Assembly: GCF_001544215.1 (NCBI RefSeq)
Contig: NZ_BCQB01000008.1
Span: 20,834 to 84,833 of the forward strand
Source: Enterococcus durans NBRC 100479 = LMG 10746
GTDB taxonomy: Bacteria; Bacillota; Bacilli; Lactobacillales; Enterococcaceae
Length of the DNA: 64,000 bases
Direction: 5' to 3'
Every line of letters starts with the position of its first letter. Within the stretch, counting starts at the first letter, position 1. Below the pieces are notes generated by a model. It worked only from the letters and a program-made list of their open reading frames with translations. It ran no database searches and had not been told where the DNA came from. Positions 39,678 to 47,787 of this stretch are shown here, one piece after another. The position numbers and the translations under genes are program-made.

Positions 39678-40578
39678 TATCTTTTCTCAATTTTTCTAAA
39701 GTTTTTTCAAAAACTTCTGGAAGCGGTGCTTCAAATACCATCTGTTGTCCAGTGACGGGATGTTCAAATCCTAATAATCTAGCATGAAGGAATTGTCCGT
39801 GTCCCTTTAATGTCTTCTTCGGTCCGTAAGTCGGGTCACCTGCTAAAGGATAGCCGATGTATTTCATGTGTACACGGATTTGATGTGTGCGACCGGTTTC
39901 TAATTGTAACTCTACCAAGGTATAATCGGCAAAGCGTTCCAATACTTGAAAATGTGTCACTGCTGGTTTTCCATCTTCACGGATTGCTTGCATCTTTCGA
40001 TCGACTTTTGAACGTCCAATCGGAGCATTGATCGTTCCTTTTTCATGTGGGATCACACCATGGACAAGTGCCACATACTTTCTCAAGGAAGTCTTGTCTT
40101 TCAACTGTTTGGCTAAAGATTCATGGGCTTGATCATTTTTCGCGACCATCAATAAACCTGAAGTATCTTTGTCGATTCGATGGACGATCCCTGGACGGAT
40201 CACGCCATTGATCGATGAAAGATTTTTGACATGATACATCAGCGCATTCACCATTGTTCCATGTGTATGCCCAGCAGATGGATGAACGACCATACCTTGT
40301 GGCTTGTTGACCACTGCGACAGCTTCATCTTCATAGACGATCTCCAACGGAATATCCTCCGCAATAATATCTAGAGTTTCTGGCTCTGGGATCAGTACCA
40401 CTATTTCATCAGCTGGTTTTACTTTGTAGTTTGCTTTCACTGGTTGCCCATTGACGGACACAGCTCCTTCTTTCAACCAGAGCTGTATTTGAGAACGGCT
40501 ATGGTCAGGGAACAAACCTGTGAGTACTTTATCGATCCGGCCAGTTTCCTGGTGGATCGTTGCTTTTAATTCGGTCAT
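39667..40578 (-). CDS. rluD: RluD-family 23S rRNA pseudouridine synthase
   Basis: A 303-residue enzyme with an N-terminal S4 RNA-binding domain (about residues 12-70, RSQIQLWLKEGAVSVNGQ) and the catalytic domain, with the active Asp in RIDKDTSGLLMVAK near residue 140. The ATG at 40578 overlaps the lspA stop (ATGA). Which uridines it modifies is inferred from family only. Confidence 0.92.
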   Translation of the reverse strand: MTELKATIHQETGRIDKVLTGLFPDHSRSQIQLWLKEGAVSVNGQPVKANYKVKPADEIVVLIPEPETLDIIAEDIPLEIVYEDEAVAVVNKPQGMVVHPSAGHTHGTMVNALMYHVKNLSSINGVIRPGIVHRIDKDTSGLLMVAKNDQAHESLAKQLKDKTSLRKYVALVHGVIPHEKGTINAPIGRSKVDRKMQAIREDGKPAVTHFQVLERFADYTLVELQLETGRTHQIRVHMKYIGYPLAGDPTYGPKKTLKGHGQFLHARLLGFEHPVTGQQMVFEAPLPEVFEKTLEKLRKDIAF

Positions 40579-41039
40579 TTTTTCTTTTGGTCCTTTTCAT
40601 CTAAAATAGTATAAATCAAAATACAGATCACTCCACAAACAAGTGTCACATCTGCTACGTTAAAAATAGGGAAGTTTATAAAATCAGTCTGGAACATGTC
40701 TACAACATATCCCAGCCGCATACGGTCGATGAAATTACCAATCGCCCCTGCTAAAATCAAACTTAATCCGATCATAAACCAACGATTGCCAGTTTTACGG
40801 TTTTTGACCATCAATGTGATGACTACAACTACCGCAATGATCGTTATCAAAGCGAAAAACCACATTTTGCCTTCTAACAAACTCCATGCGGCTCCTGTAT
40901 TACGAATATGGTTCAATGATAAAATATTAGGAATCAACGATCTTGTCTCTCCCAATGCTAAATCATGGACGATCCACCATTTCACCCACTGATCAAGTCC
41001 GATCAACAAGCCACTGATAATAAAATAAATAGCTAACAA
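40575..41039 (-). CDS. lspA: Lipoprotein signal peptidase (SPase II)
   Basis: Membrane aspartyl protease that cleaves prolipoprotein signal peptides. It has 154 residues and four helices, with the two catalytic aspartates in GNFIDRMRLGYVVDMF and FNVADVTL. NHIRNTGAAWSLL is conserved. The start is a TTG at 41039, just after the stop of the HEPN/CBS gene, with AAAGG upstream. Confidence 0.94.
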   Translation of the reverse strand: MLAIYFIISGLLIGLDQWVKWWIVHDLALGETRSLIPNILSLNHIRNTGAAWSLLEGKMWFFALITIIAVVVVITLMVKNRKTGNRWFMIGLSLILAGAIGNFIDRMRLGYVVDMFQTDFINFPIFNVADVTLVCGVICILIYTILDEKDQKKK

Positions 41040-41043
41040 AAAA

Positions 41044-41742
41044 TCAATCCTTTTCTACTTGATGATAAATATCTCTTGGTCTGATGATCCCTAATAAATT
41101 GCCATTAGGATTACCATCTTTGGTAATCAATATTGCTTCCAATGTACCTTGCTCACGAAACATCCCTTCGACTTCAAAAATATAAGTACTCGCTGAGACA
41201 AAGCGATAATTCGTATACTTACCATCTTTAAAAATCAAGTCGGCAGCTTTTTTCCGTGTAAGATCGATCGTTCCTTTTTGACTTTCTTTCGCTAGCCAAA
41301 AACCGATCACCCGTAAAGTGATCAACGCTTCAAATTTTCCTTTATTATAAAGAGGAAATTGGGAATAACGTTTTCTCGCAATCGTTCCTAGCAACTCTGA
41401 CAACGGGAGATCCCGTTCGAAACCAGTCACATGTTTTGAAAATCGAGGCAATACTGTCTCTGGTTGGAGCAACTCTCCTTCGATCTGCTGTATCTTATTG
41501 ACTGCCCAATCATTAGGCTCAGCAATCACAAAATCTACTGCGATACGATCATGAACGATGGCGTTCCTTAGCTGTGCCAGTTGTAGTAAATCTTCTTCGT
41601 ACTTCTTGATCACCGCATTTTTTCTCTGCGCCAATCTTCGTACCAACTCAGTGAACCCCATATTCCGAGCATTGCCCATTGCATCTCTCATCCATTTTTC
41701 GATGCGATTGAAACTACTTAAAAAAATGTCAGAGTTTGCCAT
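41044..41742 (-). CDS. HEPN-like domain fused to a CBS pair
   Basis: A 232-residue protein of unknown function. The first 100 or so residues are helical and hold LRNAIVHDR near residues 57-65, the R-x4-H pattern seen in HEPN-type domains. The rest contains two CBS-like halves (LSELLGTIARKRYSQFPLYNKGKFEALITL, then EVEGMFREQGTLEAILITKDG...GIIRPRDI). CBS pairs bind adenine nucleotides, so it may sense a nucleotide. It lies immediately upstream of lspA and downstream of a small membrane protein in one operon. RNase activity is speculation. Confidence 0.65.
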   Translation of the reverse strand: MANSDIFLSSFNRIEKWMRDAMGNARNMGFTELVRRLAQRKNAVIKKYEEDLLQLAQLRNAIVHDRIAVDFVIAEPNDWAVNKIQQIEGELLQPETVLPRFSKHVTGFERDLPLSELLGTIARKRYSQFPLYNKGKFEALITLRVIGFWLAKESQKGTIDLTRKKAADLIFKDGKYTNYRFVSASTYIFEVEGMFREQGTLEAILITKDGNPNGNLLGIIRPRDIYHQVEKD

Positions 41743-41743
41743 T

Positions 41744-42115
41744 TCATTCCTCCTTGATTATATACGCCTGGTTTTTGATATAAAAAAAGAAAGCCAGCAT
41801 GACTAAGATCACTACTAAACTGTAACCGAACTGTTGCACGTACACAGCACTTAACCCACTAGCCAAGAATAAGAAGGGATAAAGTTGTAACAATAAGAGA
41901 TTCATCTTTACCACATAGCTAGCAGCCGGATGTTTAATCGTATAAATAGGACTTTTTAGCCAAAAAAAAGTGATTTGCATCGTAAATGGTGCTGTTACGT
42001 CGAGAGTGATCGACTGATTATTACTGATACTTTTCGTCTTCTTACCATTGATCCACAAAACAAGCGGGCTGCCCATTCCATAAAAACCAGTTTTTCTCGT
42101 CAGTTTGATCTCCAT
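41744..42115 (-). CDS. Small membrane protein of unknown function
   Basis: A 123-residue protein with a beta-rich soluble N-terminal half of about 70 residues (KTGFYGMGSPLVLWINGKK) and two C-terminal helices. The second of two adjacent ATG codons, at 42115, has better spacing (seven bases) from GGAGG. First gene of a run with the HEPN/CBS gene, lspA and rluD. Family not recognised. Confidence 0.6.
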   Translation of the reverse strand: MEIKLTRKTGFYGMGSPLVLWINGKKTKSISNNQSITLDVTAPFTMQITFFWLKSPIYTIKHPAASYVVKMNLLLLQLYPFLFLASGLSAVYVQQFGYSLVVILVMLAFFFYIKNQAYIIKEE

Positions 42116-42292
42116 CATGCACCCTCCTATTCTGTTTTAGTATACCTTAAAATACACCAACAAGAAAGAGTCAGGCAGTTGCCCACTGAATTTTTTCCTT
42201 GATGCCATTGCAAACAAAGGATCGGAAAGTCACAGAACTTACCGATTATTTACTCCGCTTCTTCATTCACAGTTATCTACTCATAATAAAAA
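42116..42292. other. Intergenic region between fhs terminator and small membrane gene
   Basis: Together with the terminator at 42293-42333 this gene-free stretch is about 300 bases. It should contain the promoter for the minus-strand lspA operon; I could not pick a clear one. Confidence 0.3.
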
Positions 42293-42333
42293 GCCAAATG
42301 ATCTCGAAAACACTCTCTTTCGGATCATATGGC
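42293..42333 (-). terminator. Terminator of fhs
   Basis: Long hairpin (GCCAAATGATC with GATCATATGGC, extended by CGAAA/TTTCG) with a U run on the minus strand, about 90 bases after the fhs stop. Confidence 0.8.
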
Positions 42334-42419
42334 CTATTAATTCGTGTGGTTCTCTTTGAACATAAATGTTTAGAAATTACTCTGCCCATAGAGGATGGGC
42401 GATGTCTACCTAAATTACG

Positions 42420-44090
42420 TTAAAATAATCCAATGACTTCGCCATCATTTGTAACATCCATATTCAAAGCTGCTGGTTTTTTCGGAAGCCCTGGCATCGT
42501 CATAACATCGCCAGTTAGTGCGACAATAAAACCAGCCCCTAGCTTTGGAACAAATTCGCGGATCGTTAATGTAAATTCTTCTGGCGCACCCAACAAAGTA
42601 GGATCATCAGAAAATGAATACTGTGTTTTTGCCATACAGATCGGCAATTTATCCCAGCCATTTTTAGCAAACTCTGCAATTTGCTTTTCTGCTTTATTGC
42701 TGAGAGTGACCCCTTTACCACCGTAGATTTTCTTGACGATAGCAGCTGTTTTCTCTGCAATCGTGTCTTCTACGTGATATAGTGGGCGGTAATTGGCGGG
42801 TTGACTATCTATCAAGTGCACCACTGCTTTAGCAAGTTCAATACCACCGTCTGCACCATTTTCCCAGACACTTGTCCGTTTTGCTAGCACACCTTGATCT
42901 TCACATAGCTCTTCTAATAGTGCCAGTTCAGCTTCTGTGTCTGAAACAAACTCATTGATGGCTACGATAACAGGAATACCATAGCTTTCCATATTACGGA
43001 TATGGCGTTTTAGATTACTAAAACCTGATTTCAAAGCTGGAAGATCTTCTGTCTTTAGTTGATCTTTCTGTAACCCACCATGCATTTTCAATGCACGGAC
43101 AGTTGCTACGATCACGATCGCATCGGGTGCTTTTTTCAAGTTGGGAACTTTGATATCTAAAAATTTCTCGCCACCTAGATCTGCACCAAATCCGGCTTCT
43201 GTGACTACATAGTCCCCTAATTTAAGTGCAGTATGTGTCGCTAAAATACTGTTGCAGCCATGGGCAATATTCGCAAATGGACCACCATGTATGAATGCAG
43301 GTGTGCCATAGATCGTTTGTACTAAATTCGGCTTGATTGCATCCTTCAATAAAAGTGCAAGTGCCCCTTCTGCTTTTAGATCCCCGGCAGTAACCGGCTG
43401 ACGATCGAATGTATAACCAACCACGATTCGAGCCAGACGCAATTTTAGATCATCGATATTAGTAGCTAAACAGAGGATAGCCATGATTTCACTAGCCACA
43501 GTGATATCAAATCCATCTTCTCTTGGCACACCTTGAATCGGACCGCCTAGACCAACAATAACTTTTCGCAATTCACGATCGTTCAAATCAACGACCCTTT
43601 TCCAGATAACTCTTCGTGCGTCGATATTCAACTCATTTCCTTGATGGATGTGATTATCCAAAATTGCAGATAACGCATTATTTGCCGAAGTGATCGCATG
43701 CATATCTCCAGTGAAGTGCAAATTGATATCTTCCATCGGTAACACTTGTGCATAGCCGCCACCAGCTGCGCCTCCTTTGATTCCCATAACTGGACCTAAA
43801 GATGGTTCTCGTAGCGCGATAACTGTTTTTTTATCGATTTTATTCAATGCATCACCTAGGCCAACTGTCACTGTCGACTTTCCTTCACCAGCAGGCGTTG
43901 GGTTGATCGAAGTCACTAAAATCAGCTGTCCGTCTGATTTCTGTTTTAGATCATTGATCGTGGAAAAATTGATTTTCGCTTTATACTTTCCGTATAATTC
44001 TAGATCATCCTCCTGGATACCAATTGTTTTTGCAACTTCAATAATCGGCTTTAATGTTGTTTCTTGCGAAATTTGTAAATCGCTCTTCAT
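42420..44090 (-). CDS. fhs: Formate-tetrahydrofolate ligase
   Basis: Makes 10-formyl-THF from formate, THF and ATP for purine and fMet synthesis. The 556-residue protein has the P-loop [18 protein letters not shown] near residue 65, [21 protein letters not shown] written here only in part ([13 protein letters not shown]), and the C-terminal [15 protein letters not shown]. Start ATG 44090 after AAAGGAG. Monocistronic, divergent from a cold-shock gene. Confidence 0.96.
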   Translation of the reverse strand: MKSDLQISQETTLKPIIEVAKTIGIQEDDLELYGKYKAKINFSTINDLKQKSDGQLILVTSINPTPAGEGKSTVTVGLGDALNKIDKKTVIALREPSLGPVMGIKGGAAGGGYAQVLPMEDINLHFTGDMHAITSANNALSAILDNHIHQGNELNIDARRVIWKRVVDLNDRELRKVIVGLGGPIQGVPREDGFDITVASEIMAILCLATNIDDLKLRLARIVVGYTFDRQPVTAGDLKAEGALALLLKDAIKPNLVQTIYGTPAFIHGGPFANIAHGCNSILATHTALKLGDYVVTEAGFGADLGGEKFLDIKVPNLKKAPDAIVIVATVRALKMHGGLQKDQLKTEDLPALKSGFSNLKRHIRNMESYGIPVIVAINEFVSDTEAELALLEELCEDQGVLAKRTSVWENGADGGIELAKAVVHLIDSQPANYRPLYHVEDTIAEKTAAIVKKIYGGKGVTLSNKAEKQIAEFAKNGWDKLPICMAKTQYSFSDDPTLLGAPEEFTLTIREFVPKLGAGFIVALTGDVMTMPGLPKKPAALNMDVTNDGEVIGLF

Positions 44091-44198
44091 CAAAACACTC
44101 CTTTTTACGAACTATATTTCCAAAAAATAGATCATTCGTTAAGATAATAGTAATTATACCTGTTTTTAATTTAAAAAAAAATAGCTTTTTTAATTTAT

Positions 44199-44227
44199 TT
44201 GACGTACCTATAAATACTCTTTATAAT
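44199..44227 (+). promoter_or_regulatory. Promoter of the cold-shock gene
   Basis: TTGACG (44199-44204), 17-base spacer, TATAAT (44222-44227). The predicted leader is only about 25-30 bases, short for a cold-shock gene. Confidence 0.7.
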
Positions 44228-44256
44228 ATAGTCTATGATCAGACTTTAGAAAGGTC

Positions 44257-44478
44257 GTGAGTGCTTTGACCACAGGAATCGTGAAATGGTTTGACAATAA
44301 AAAAGGATACGGATTTATCAGTTATGATGAGACAGAAGAAATATTCGTCCATTTTACTGCAATCGAAGAAGAAGGTTTCAAATCACTTGAGGAAAATCAA
44401 CCTGTTGAATTTGAAGTGATTGAAGGAAATCGTGGGACACAAGCGGCCCATGTAAAGAAACAAGTAATTGATAACTGA
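44257..44478 (+). CDS. Cold-shock domain protein
   Basis: Single-stranded nucleic acid chaperone. It has RNP1 KGYGFI and RNP2 IFVHF motifs in a beta-barrel opening TGIVKWFDNKKG. The frame gives 73 residues from GTG 44257, but AAAGG is only two bases away from it; TTG at 44266 (70 residues, 11 bases from AAAGG) fits the family start better. It has its own promoter and terminator. Confidence 0.92.
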   Translation: MSALTTGIVKWFDNKKGYGFISYDETEEIFVHFTAIEEEGFKSLEENQPVEFEVIEGNRGTQAAHVKKQVIDN

Positions 44479-44486
44479 AGATACTG

Positions 44487-44514
44487 AAACGGCTATGTAT
44501 AAACATAGCCGTTT
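44487..44514 (+). terminator. Terminator of the cold-shock gene
   Basis: Perfect 11-bp stem (44487-44497 with 44504-44514), 6-base loop, run of T. Confidence 0.9.
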
Positions 44515-44602
44515 TTTTAGTCTTTATTCAAGCTCGCAGCTGCTGTAGTTTATCTAAATAGTCAAATCTTTTGAACAGCTGAAAGATCCCTGTTTTTCTC
44601 AG

Positions 44603-45040
44603 TTATTTCTCCGAACTAAATCCTCTTGTTGCCGCTTTATTTTCTAGTTGCTCTTGTTGTTCATTGTCTTTGAAAAATGACACAAACGAAGCCTGAGCTT
44701 TTTTTTGCATTAGATAAAAGGAAGGTTCTTTCTTTCCTACATACTTGATTTTAACTCCCCGCTTCTCTGGAATGATCTTGTCGATTTCTTGTACGGTGAT
44801 CACACGATCTTTCCAAAATGCAGCATACCTGATCTTTATCGAATGAGAGTTCAAAACAAACGCACGTCTTAGACCAAGAAATAGGAAAATTAAAAATAGC
44901 CCCAAGACTAAATTACTTTTCCAATACGGTCTAGTATTCTCAAGAGATAAGATCAAACTGAAAAATAAAATAATCAAGGTCAATGACCAATAAATGATCG
45001 TCTGCGCCCATTCAGGCTGCCAGCGAATTATTTTTTTCAT
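44603..45040 (-). CDS. ebsA: EbsA-family membrane protein
   Basis: A 145-residue protein with two N-terminal helices (about residues 14-32 and 44-60) and a cytoplasmic domain resembling a PH-like fold (YAAFWKDRVITVQEIDKI). It matches the enterococcal EbsA protein, first described with genes affecting surface binding substance and often labelled pore-forming; its real role is unsettled. Divergent from the RNase HI-like gene. Confidence 0.75.
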   Translation of the reverse strand: MKKIIRWQPEWAQTIIYWSLTLIILFFSLILSLENTRPYWKSNLVLGLFLIFLFLGLRRAFVLNSHSIKIRYAAFWKDRVITVQEIDKIIPEKRGVKIKYVGKKEPSFYLMQKKAQASFVSFFKDNEQQEQLENKAATRGFSSEK

Positions 45041-45117
45041 CCTTCAACCTCGCATCAATTAGTAATGGTATAATTATAGCATAACACTATTTTTATAAAA
45101 AGGAGTGTGTTTCCCTT

Positions 45118-45552
45118 ATGATAAAAGTATATATGGATGCTTCGACAAAAGGCAACCCCGGCCCTAGTGGCGGTGGGATACTGATTGTCCACGAAAACCG
45201 ACAAGAACAGCTTAAGGTCCCTCTTTCAGAAGGCTCAAACCATCAAGCTGAGTTTGAAGTCTTTTTAAAAACTTTAACAATTCTAAAAGAAAAAGGTCTT
45301 ACAAAAGAAACCATCTTGTGTTATTCAGACAGTAAAGTGTTAGTTTCAACGATCGATAAAGATCATACATCCAATCAAAATTTTATCTCGTACTTCCAAG
45401 CCATCCAGACACTTCTATCGGAATTCACATTATTGATACTTCAGTGGATACCTGAAAGTAAAAATAAAGGAGCCGACCATTTAGCCCGACAAGCCTTACA
45501 AGCACTGTTGGACAAAGAGGCTGGGACAGAAGTGTTTAACTCCGAGAAATAA
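45118..45552 (+). CDS. RNase HI-family protein
   Basis: A 144-residue RNase H fold protein. The metal-binding acidic residues are present: Asp in VYMDASTKGNPGPSGGG (residue 7), Glu in HQAEFEVF, Asp in CYSDSKVLV and Asp in GADHLARQA. No separate RNA-hybrid-binding domain is present. The last 13 codons (EAGTEVFNSEK region) and the stop lie inside intergenic repeat copy C, so the original C-terminus was replaced or extended by the repeat. AAAGGAG is a rather distant 12 bases from the ATG. Confidence 0.85.
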   Translation: MIKVYMDASTKGNPGPSGGGILIVHENRQEQLKVPLSEGSNHQAEFEVFLKTLTILKEKGLTKETILCYSDSKVLVSTIDKDHTSNQNFISYFQAIQTLLSEFTLLILQWIPESKNKGADHLARQALQALLDKEAGTEVFNSEK

Positions 45553-45681
45553 GAAGAAATCAACGAAAATCGCTTTTCAAATTTTTGTGGATTTCGGCTT
45601 ATTTAAGAAGGTGTTGCTTCTGCTCCCACCGTTTATTCGTTTTTAAAGCATGAGACAAAAGTGTTTCTTACTTTTGTCCCA
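45517..45681 (+). repeat. Intergenic palindromic repeat, copy C
   Basis: Starts GAGGCTGGGACAGAAG inside the RNase HI-like gene and ends ACTTTTGTCCCA. Same nested hairpin as copy A with some loss of pairing in the inner stem (AAGAAGAAATC versus GGATTTCGGCTT). Confidence 0.9.
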
Positions 45682-45741
45682 TGCTCACTTTCTCATTTTT
45701 AACCATTCAGCGTAAAATTAAAGAGTCTTTTAAAAGACTCT

Positions 45742-46878
45742 TTAATACAGCAAATAATTATGATCAAATGTGATATCTAAATCATAATTGCCGATTCTTT
45801 CCTCGATTTGGACACGAAGCACACGCTCTAATTCTTCATCAGAAAAGTTGAACTTCTCAGGTACCACTACATCGAACTGTAATTCCTTTCCATTACGGAT
45901 CATACGAAGATCGTGGAGTTTCAAGCCTTCTCCAGTTTCCTTGATGATCTTTTTAAGAACTTTTAGTATTTCTCGATAATTTTCATTGTTCACCGGTACT
46001 GGATCAAGGTGGCAAACCAATTCTACATCTAGAGTCTTTTTAAAGTCTTTTTCGATGATATCGATGATTTTATGGGCTTGGTTCAAATCAAGACTATCAT
46101 CTACCTCGATATGAACAGAAGCAAATTTCTTACTTGGTCCATAATTATGAACAAGGAGATCATGGAACCCTAAGATGTTCTCATAGGATAATAGCAGTTT
46201 TTCCATTGCTAAAATTTCTTCTTTTGTTGGCCGACTTCCTAATAAGTCATAAACAAAGTCACGTAGCATCATGATACCACTTAACAAGATATACCCTGCC
46301 AAAGCAAACCCAACATACCCATCGATTCGCCAGCCCATCAACCATTCGATCCCAGCCGAAAGCAAAACTGCTAATGTTGTATAAACATCGTTGTAGCTGT
46401 CTTTAGCTGTTGCACGTAAGGTTTCTGAATCGATGGATTGCGCGATCGTTACATACATTCGTCCTTGGACAAATTTTAAAATGATGGAAAAGAGTAACAC
46501 TATAAAAATAATCGGAGAAAGTGTAAGACTTTCTGGATGGATGATTTTTCCAATCGAGGTCTCTAAAAATTGAAACCCGACATACGTGATAATGATCGAA
46601 ACAAACAAACCGCTGATATATTCAAACCGCTCATGACCATAAGGATGCTCTGGATCTGCCGGTTTTGCCGCAATCTTAAAACCCACTAAGGTTAAAATCG
46701 ACGAAGCGGTGTCTGACAAACTGTTGATAGCATCTGCCATGATCGAGACACTTCCAGAAAAGAGGCCAATCGTTAACTTTGAAATAAATAAGATCAGATT
46801 GGAGAGCAAGCCTAAAACGCCAGCTAAGATCCCTTTTTTTGTTCGTTCCGCAGATGTTATTTTCTTCTTTTTTGTCAC
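45742..46878 (-). CDS. Cation diffusion facilitator (CDF) exporter
   Basis: Proton-coupled divalent metal exporter, probably Zn, Mn or Fe. The 378-residue protein starts at GTG 46878, which follows AAAGGG; an upstream frame would overlap the next gene. Six helices carry the metal sites SIMADAINSLSD and ATAKDSYNDVYTT, with the HPYGHERFEY loop between them. The NDVYT version of the second site, where zinc members have HxxxD, suggests Mn or another metal. A C-terminal cytoplasmic domain (about residues 215-295) and an extra tail follow. Confidence 0.9.
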   Translation of the reverse strand: MTKKKKITSAERTKKGILAGVLGLLSNLILFISKLTIGLFSGSVSIMADAINSLSDTASSILTLVGFKIAAKPADPEHPYGHERFEYISGLFVSIIITYVGFQFLETSIGKIIHPESLTLSPIIFIVLLFSIILKFVQGRMYVTIAQSIDSETLRATAKDSYNDVYTTLAVLLSAGIEWLMGWRIDGYVGFALAGYILLSGIMMLRDFVYDLLGSRPTKEEILAMEKLLLSYENILGFHDLLVHNYGPSKKFASVHIEVDDSLDLNQAHKIIDIIEKDFKKTLDVELVCHLDPVPVNNENYREILKVLKKIIKETGEGLKLHDLRMIRNGKELQFDVVVPEKFNFSDEELERVLRVQIEERIGNYDLDITFDHNYLLY

Positions 46879-46897
46879 TTTTTTACCCTTTCTCTCG

Positions 46898-47494
46898 TTA
46901 TTCTGGTTTAAGGGGTGTTGCTGAAAATAGTGCTTTTGCAATCAACGGGGTGATTACACCTGCACCAATTGCTTCTGGAATACCATTGATTGCAGCGATT
47001 CCTGCTAATGTTTTGAATAGCAAAGAAGAATCGATTCCATACGCTTCTGCAGTAGCCCCCGTATAAAACAGTCCCATAAATCCTAAAACTAACACTGTGT
47101 TTACCAGTGAACCCAATACGCCAGCAACTGCTGAACCAACAACTATTGAGTGATACCGTCGATAGATCCAGTGAAAAACAAGACCTGCCACTAGACCTAC
47201 TAAGATACGAGGAACAACAGAGATGATTGGATTCGTAAAGACAAGTGTATCAAATGGAGTCGTTGGCATTGCATAGGCGCGAATGATTGTTGCTATCCCC
47301 CAAAACAAGCCAATGACCATCCCGTCTTTTGGTCCTAAAACAACGGCCGCTACAATTACTGTGATATGGATGATCGACAAGCTTATAAAACCTAGTGGAA
47401 TGAACCCTAACCACGGTACCATTGCTTGAACAATGATGATTGCTAATAAAATCGCACGAATGACCAAACGAAATGTTTTATTTTTAGTATTCAT
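46898..47494 (-). CDS. ECF transporter S component
   Basis: Substrate-binding membrane subunit of an energy-coupling-factor vitamin importer, 198 residues and six helices. It resembles PanT-like pantothenate S components, for example in the opening RLVIRAILLAIIIVQAMVPWLGFIPLG, but I cannot fix the vitamin. No ECF ATPase or T gene is nearby, so it would share the common ECF module. No riboswitch fits in the 90-base leader. Confidence 0.75.
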   Translation of the reverse strand: MNTKNKTFRLVIRAILLAIIIVQAMVPWLGFIPLGFISLSIIHITVIVAAVVLGPKDGMVIGLFWGIATIIRAYAMPTTPFDTLVFTNPIISVVPRILVGLVAGLVFHWIYRRYHSIVVGSAVAGVLGSLVNTVLVLGFMGLFYTGATAEAYGIDSSLLFKTLAGIAAINGIPEAIGAGVITPLIAKALFSATPLKPE

Positions 47495-47523
47495 CTGTTT
47501 CCCTCCTTATTTTCTTTATCCTA

Positions 47524-47551
47524 ATCGTAAAAGGTTTTGCTTATTTGTCAA
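47524..47551 (-). promoter_or_regulatory. Promoter of the ECF S-component gene
   Basis: Minus strand TTGACA (47546-47551), 16-base spacer, TACGAT (47524-47529). Confidence 0.5.
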
Positions 47552-47584
47552 CTAATTGGTTATAAATCAGCACAAAACAAGAAA

Positions 47585-47750
47585 GAGGTTGGGACAGAAG
47601 TGTTTAACTCCGAGAAATAAGAAGAAATCAACGAAAATTGCTTTTCAAATTTTTGTTAATTTCAGCTTATTTAAGAAGGAGTTGCTTCTGCTCCCACCGT
47701 TTATTCGTTTTTAAAGAGTGGGACAAAAGTGTTTCTTACTTTTGTCCCAC
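47585..47750 (+). repeat. Intergenic palindromic repeat, copy D
   Basis: Begins GAGGTTGGGACAGAAG and ends ACTTTTGTCCCA, between alaS and the ECF gene. It is very close to copy C and shares its altered inner stem. It lies 37 bases after the alaS stop and may act as the alaS terminator. Confidence 0.9.
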
Positions 47751-47787
47751 TCTCTTAGTATTGCTCATTCAAATTTGATAACTGTTC

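Noticed and set aside
42199..42423. 74-codon frame after fhs
   Set aside because: It runs through the fhs terminator hairpin and has no supported start.
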